Origin: an uncultured Collinsella sp.
GTDB lineage: Bacteria > Actinomycetota > Coriobacteriia > Coriobacteriales > Coriobacteriaceae
NCBI GenBank assembly: GCA_900549335.1
Contig: UROJ01000062.1
Coordinates: 1-8,497, forward strand
Length of the DNA stretch: 8,497 nt
Direction: 5' to 3'
Part shown: in pieces, positions 6,869 to 8,497 of the stretch
How positions within the stretch are numbered: the first letter of the stretch is position 1
Layout of the letters: the number at the start of each line of letters is the position of its first letter
Notes under the pieces: generated by a model
Databases searched by the model: none
The model's input: the letters and a program-made list of their open reading frames with translations, nothing else
What the model was told of the DNA's origin: nothing
Position numbers and translations under genes: made by a program

Positions 6869-7117
6869 TTACACCAGCTTCACGGAGCCGACGGAGTTGT
6901 GGTCGGCCTCGATGGCTTCCTCGTAGCCCTCGAGCGCGTCATGCGCCTCGTGGAGCGCGGCCATGGCGGCCTCGAGCTTGGCGCCGATGCGCTCCATGTC
7001 AAAATTCTCGGTCGCATGCAGCAGCTGATGGCTCCACTCGTGAGCGAGCTCGATGGTGTCGTCGACCTGCTTGACGCTCATGGCAAGCTGGCTCATGTTC
7101 ATTCCGACGTCATGCAT
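6869..7117 (-). CDS. Small His-bearing helical protein, first gene of the nikR-hyp operon
   Basis: An 82-aa soluble acidic protein that I do not recognise. The sequence suggests two amphipathic helices (about 8-38 and 40-71) forming a hairpin, with no signal peptide or membrane segment. It has seven His: H2, H26, H30, H34, H56, H59 and H73. H26/H30/H34 are spaced i, i+4, i+8 on one helix face, and H56/H59 lie on the second helix. The ATG at 7117 has AAAGGAG seven bases upstream, a strong site. Its stop TAA is one base before the nikR GTG. The tight coupling to nikR and the hyp genes suggests a nickel or hydrogenase role, perhaps metal buffering, but that is inference. It is not HypA: no CxxC pairs or MHE start. 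Confidence 0.8.
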   Translation of the reverse strand: MHDVGMNMSQLAMSVKQVDDTIELAHEWSHQLLHATENFDMERIGAKLEAAMAALHEAHDALEGYEEAIEADHNSVGSVKLV

Positions 7118-7156
7118 GGAAAATCTCCTTTTGTATGGGGCAGTTCAGTGGTTCAG

Positions 7157-7162
7157 ATTTTA
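7157..7162 (-). promoter_or_regulatory. Candidate promoter of the small protein-nikR-hyp operon
   Basis: TAAAAT on the minus strand lies about 40 bases before the 7117 start and immediately downstream of the trxA terminator. The leader would be about 33 bases and contains AAAGGAG. The -35 position (about 7180-7185, AGCTGC) is poor and overlaps the palindrome GCAGCTGC (7180-7187). Tandem CTGAAC copies at 7143-7156 lie just inside the start of the transcript. Any of these could be regulator sites, but none matches the E. coli NikR operator. Confidence 0.4.
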
Positions 7163-7190
7163 CTACGCCCGCTCTGTGCGCAGCTGCATA

Positions 7191-7227
7191 AGAAAACGGG
7201 TGCGAGTCTGTGCGACCCGCACCCGTT
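7191..7227 (-). terminator. Rho-independent terminator downstream of trxA
   Basis: On the minus strand a 10-bp stem AACGGGTGCG/CGCACCCGTT (arms 7195-7204 and 7218-7227, 13-base loop) is followed by TTTTCTTAT. It lies about 120 bases past the trxA stop and just before the promoter region of the nikR-hyp operon, so it separates the two transcripts. The plus strand has no T-run, so it works one way only. Confidence 0.8.
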
Positions 7228-7348
7228 CACTGGGGGCTGTTTGTGACTACCATACTATCCGTGGTTGCACTCGGTGCATCCAGAAGTCCGGCGAGCGGTG
7301 CAAAAGCGCTCATGGACGGCAGGCAGACGGCAACATGTAACAAGCGTA

Positions 7349-7669
7349 TTACAGATGCTTCTCCAGCAGCGCCTGCAGCCTCGCCTTGGGCAGAGCGCCA
7401 ACCGAGCGGTCAATCTCCTCGCCGTTCTTAAACACAACCAGCGTGGGGATGCTCATGACGCCATACTTCATGGCCAGGTCCTGGTTGTCGTCGACGTTGC
7501 ATTTGGCAACGGCAAGCTTGCCCGCCAGCTCATCGGCAACCTCGTCAACGATGGGCGAGAGGGATCGACAGGGCCCGCACCACGGTGCCCAAAAATCGAC
7601 CAGCACGGGCAGGCTGTCGTTAACGATGGAATCGAAGTTCTCGGGGGTAATCTGATTAATGTCAGCCAT
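7349..7669 (-). CDS. trxA: Thioredoxin
   Basis: A 106-aa classical thioredoxin, a cytosolic disulfide reductant recharged by thioredoxin reductase. It shows FWAPWCGPC with catalytic C31 and C34, buried D25, and the cis-proline P75 in SIPTLVVF, and the length of a single thioredoxin fold. One extra cysteine, C57, lies in the third strand. The ATG at 7669 has GGAGG five bases upstream; in-frame starts at 7681 and 7753 would add an unrelated tail and overlap the promoter region. It is transcribed alone: a terminator follows at 7191-7227 and the next gene upstream is divergent. A small hairpin (7688-7704) lies in its leader. Gene symbol is by family; other thioredoxins may exist elsewhere in the genome. 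Confidence 0.95.
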   Translation of the reverse strand: MADINQITPENFDSIVNDSLPVLVDFWAPWCGPCRSLSPIVDEVADELAGKLAVAKCNVDDNQDLAMKYGVMSIPTLVVFKNGEEIDRSVGALPKARLQALLEKHL

Positions 7670-7687
7670 GGTGACCTCCATAATGCG

Positions 7688-7704
7688 ACGCGGCTTGGCC
7701 GCGT
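7688..7704 (-). repeat. Hairpin in the trxA leader
   Basis: ACGCGGC (7688-7694) and GCCGCGT (7698-7704) form a 7-bp stem with a 3-base loop. It ends about 12 bases before the GGAGG of trxA. It has no T-run after it. It could protect or modulate the 5' end of the mRNA. Confidence 0.5.
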
Positions 7705-7723
7705 AAAACTCAGTACGACCGTG

Positions 7724-7729
7724 CTTATA
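7724..7729 (-). promoter_or_regulatory. Candidate -10 box of trxA
   Basis: TATAAG on the minus strand lies 54 bases before the trxA ATG. Its -35 position (7747-7752, TGGTTG) falls in the loop of the inverted repeat 7733-7765. An alternative is the TATATAA stretch at 7768-7774 read on the minus strand, which would place the inverted repeat in the leader. Confidence 0.35.
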
Positions 7730-7732
7730 CCC

Positions 7733-7765
7733 AGCCGCCCGCAAAGCAACCACTCGTGGGCGGCT
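7733..7765. promoter_or_regulatory. Inverted repeat between divergent promoters (candidate operator)
   Basis: AGCCGCCC (7733-7740) and GGGCGGCT (7758-7765) are perfect complements. One further G-T and one C-G pair extend the stem to 10 bp around a 13-base loop. The arms lie between the TATAAG box of trxA and the TATAAT box of the plus-strand gene, one arm in each promoter spacer. On the plus strand CTTTT follows, so a terminator reading is possible, but no plus-strand gene lies upstream to need one. Confidence 0.5.
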
Positions 7766-7771
7766 CTTTTA

Positions 7772-7777
7772 TATAAT
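7772..7777 (+). promoter_or_regulatory. Promoter -10 box of the UDG-like gene
   Basis: A perfect TATAAT lies 28 bases before the 7806 start codon, giving a leader of about 22 bases that contains the GGAG ribosome site. The -35 position (about 7749-7754) does not match TTGACA and lies inside the loop of the inverted repeat 7733-7765. Confidence 0.6.
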
Positions 7778-7805
7778 GGTGGGCACGCAAACGATTGGAG
7801 AGCGC

Positions 7806-8381
7806 ATGCCCACGTCACAAAGCCAGAAAAAAGAAGCCATCGCCCAGGCGACCGAGCAGGAGCTCGCATCGCTCGCGGGCCGTGGCGTGCGTATCGCGGG
7901 CAACGCGTGCTCGCCGATCGTGCTGGTCAAAGGCGATTTGGACGAGGCCGAGCGTTCGGGTGGCGAGCTTGCCGCCGGCCCGGATGGCGCGGCGTTGCGC
8001 AAGGCGCTTGGGGCCATCGGCTACGCGCCCGAGGATTTTTGCGTGCTGGCAAGCGTCGCCGGCGTGGGTGACGGAGCGGTCGCGGTGGGCGAGACTCTGC
8101 CGTGCGAGCTGTTCCGCGAGGCGCTCGAGGCCTTGGACCCCGAGGCGGTCCTGCTGCTGGACGATCGCGCGGCCGATACCATGCGCGAGACCTATGCCGA
8201 CATGCTTGTGGCAATCGACGACTTCGACACCGCCATGCTCAAGCCCGGTTTGGTCGCCCATGTGCAGGGTCGCCGCGTGCTTGCGCTCGACGGTTTTGAG
8301 GCGGCGCTCACTGACAAAGCCGCCAAGCAGCGCATGTGGGCATACATCAAGCAGCTGACCCCGGCGGCCGCTCCGCTGTAG
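7806..8381 (+). CDS. Uncharacterised protein, probably a degenerate uracil-DNA glycosylase-fold protein
   Basis: A 191-aa protein with a coding-like composition and good start: ATG at 7806 with GGAG five bases upstream and TATAAT before it. An in-frame ATG at 7776 overlaps the -10 box, so it was not used. The middle and end follow the layout of family-4 uracil-DNA glycosylases: a G-rich stretch and helix (AAGPDGAALRKALGAIGY, 56-73), a hydrophobic strand (DFCVLASV), PCELFREALEALDPEAVLLL (99-118) like the segment with the last Fe-S cysteine, and a C-terminal DKAAKQRMWAYIKQL (170-184). The catalytic GEAPG motif is replaced by KGDLDE, the N of the next motif by S, and the HPS motif is absent. Only three Cys (35, 79, 100) remain. 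If the assignment is right it is probably not an active glycosylase. Function unknown; divergent from trxA. Confidence 0.8.
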   Translation: MPTSQSQKKEAIAQATEQELASLAGRGVRIAGNACSPIVLVKGDLDEAERSGGELAAGPDGAALRKALGAIGYAPEDFCVLASVAGVGDGAVAVGETLPCELFREALEALDPEAVLLLDDRAADTMRETYADMLVAIDDFDTAMLKPGLVAHVQGRRVLALDGFEAALTDKAAKQRMWAYIKQLTPAAAPL

Positions 8382-8445
8382 CGGATTGGCGCCGGCGAGC
8401 GATTGTCTGGCGGGCAAGGCACGCCTCGAGATCGGCGCCGCACTT
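8382..8445. other. Convergent intergenic gap with possible weak hairpin
   Basis: This gap separates the 3' ends of the plus-strand gene and a minus-strand gene. GGCGCCG (8388-8394) and CGGCGCC (8433-8439) are complementary but 38 bases apart, and no T-run follows. It may act as a shared, weak terminator; nothing stronger is visible. Confidence 0.3.
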
Positions 8446-8497
8446 CTACATCACAGCGCGCAGCTCAAACCGATCGCCGTTAATGCGGAACTGACAG
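8446..8497 (-). CDS. C-terminal end of a minus-strand gene (partial)
   Basis: A reading frame enters at the right edge and ends with TAG at 8446-8448. It encodes the final residues CQFRINGDRFELRAVM. The composition (strand-like FRINGDRFELRAV with charged alternation) looks like real coding sequence, and the convergent arrangement with the 7806-8381 gene is natural. The start and most of the gene lie outside the window, so no family can be named. Confidence 0.5.
   Translation of the reverse strand, partial: CQFRINGDRFELRAVM

Noticed and set aside
7133..7137. NikR operator half-site GTATG upstream of the operon
   Set aside because: No matching second half at the expected spacing, so the E. 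coli GTATGA-N16-TCATAC operator is not present.
7227..7313. 28-codon minus-strand frame between trxA and its terminator
   Set aside because: No ribosome site, and its stop codon lies in the terminator stem; read as untranslated 3' region.
7265..8071. 268-codon plus-strand frame
   Set aside because: It crosses trxA antisense and then overlaps the 7806-8381 gene in another frame; the peptide shows no family features.

Overview
The window is GC-rich and tightly packed. It looks like the chromosome of an actinobacterial anaerobe, most likely a Coriobacteriia gut member such as Collinsella. That assignment is inferred from base composition, gene style and a hydrogenase-maturation locus; no rRNA or other phylogenetic marker is present.

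The core, 1231-7117 on the minus strand, is a [NiFe]-hydrogenase maturation cluster. In transcription order it holds a small His-bearing helical protein (unknown), the nickel regulator nikR, hypF, hypC, hypD and hypE. A HAD phosphatase of the phosphoglycolate phosphatase type (439-1107) follows in the same orientation. HypF makes carbamoyl-AMP and passes the carbamoyl group to the C-terminal cysteine of HypE, which dehydrates it to a thiocyanate. HypC and HypD carry the iron that receives the cyanide (and CO) before delivery to the large subunit. The catalytic cysteines and zinc or Fe-S ligands for this route are all present. The nickel-insertion genes hypA and hypB and the hydrogenase subunits are not in the window. 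NikR has an unusual N-terminal tail with six His and four Cys in 31 residues.

Upstream of the cluster lies trxA (7349-7669, minus) with a rho-independent terminator at 7191-7227. It is divergent from a 191-aa protein (7806-8381, plus) that reads like a degenerate family-4 uracil-DNA glycosylase without the catalytic motifs. The trxA/7806 intergenic region holds an inverted repeat between two opposed -10 boxes. The last 16 codons of another minus-strand gene run off the right edge.

The left 438 bases hold no convincing gene. They contain a hairpin, a symmetric element built from two copies of TTGGGGACRTTCCTT around a perfect palindrome, and a regular array of three 14-18-14 inverted repeats spaced exactly 62 bp apart. 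The arms of the array change in a paired way between units. This array, the metal-binding NikR tail and the His-striped small protein are the most unusual things seen.
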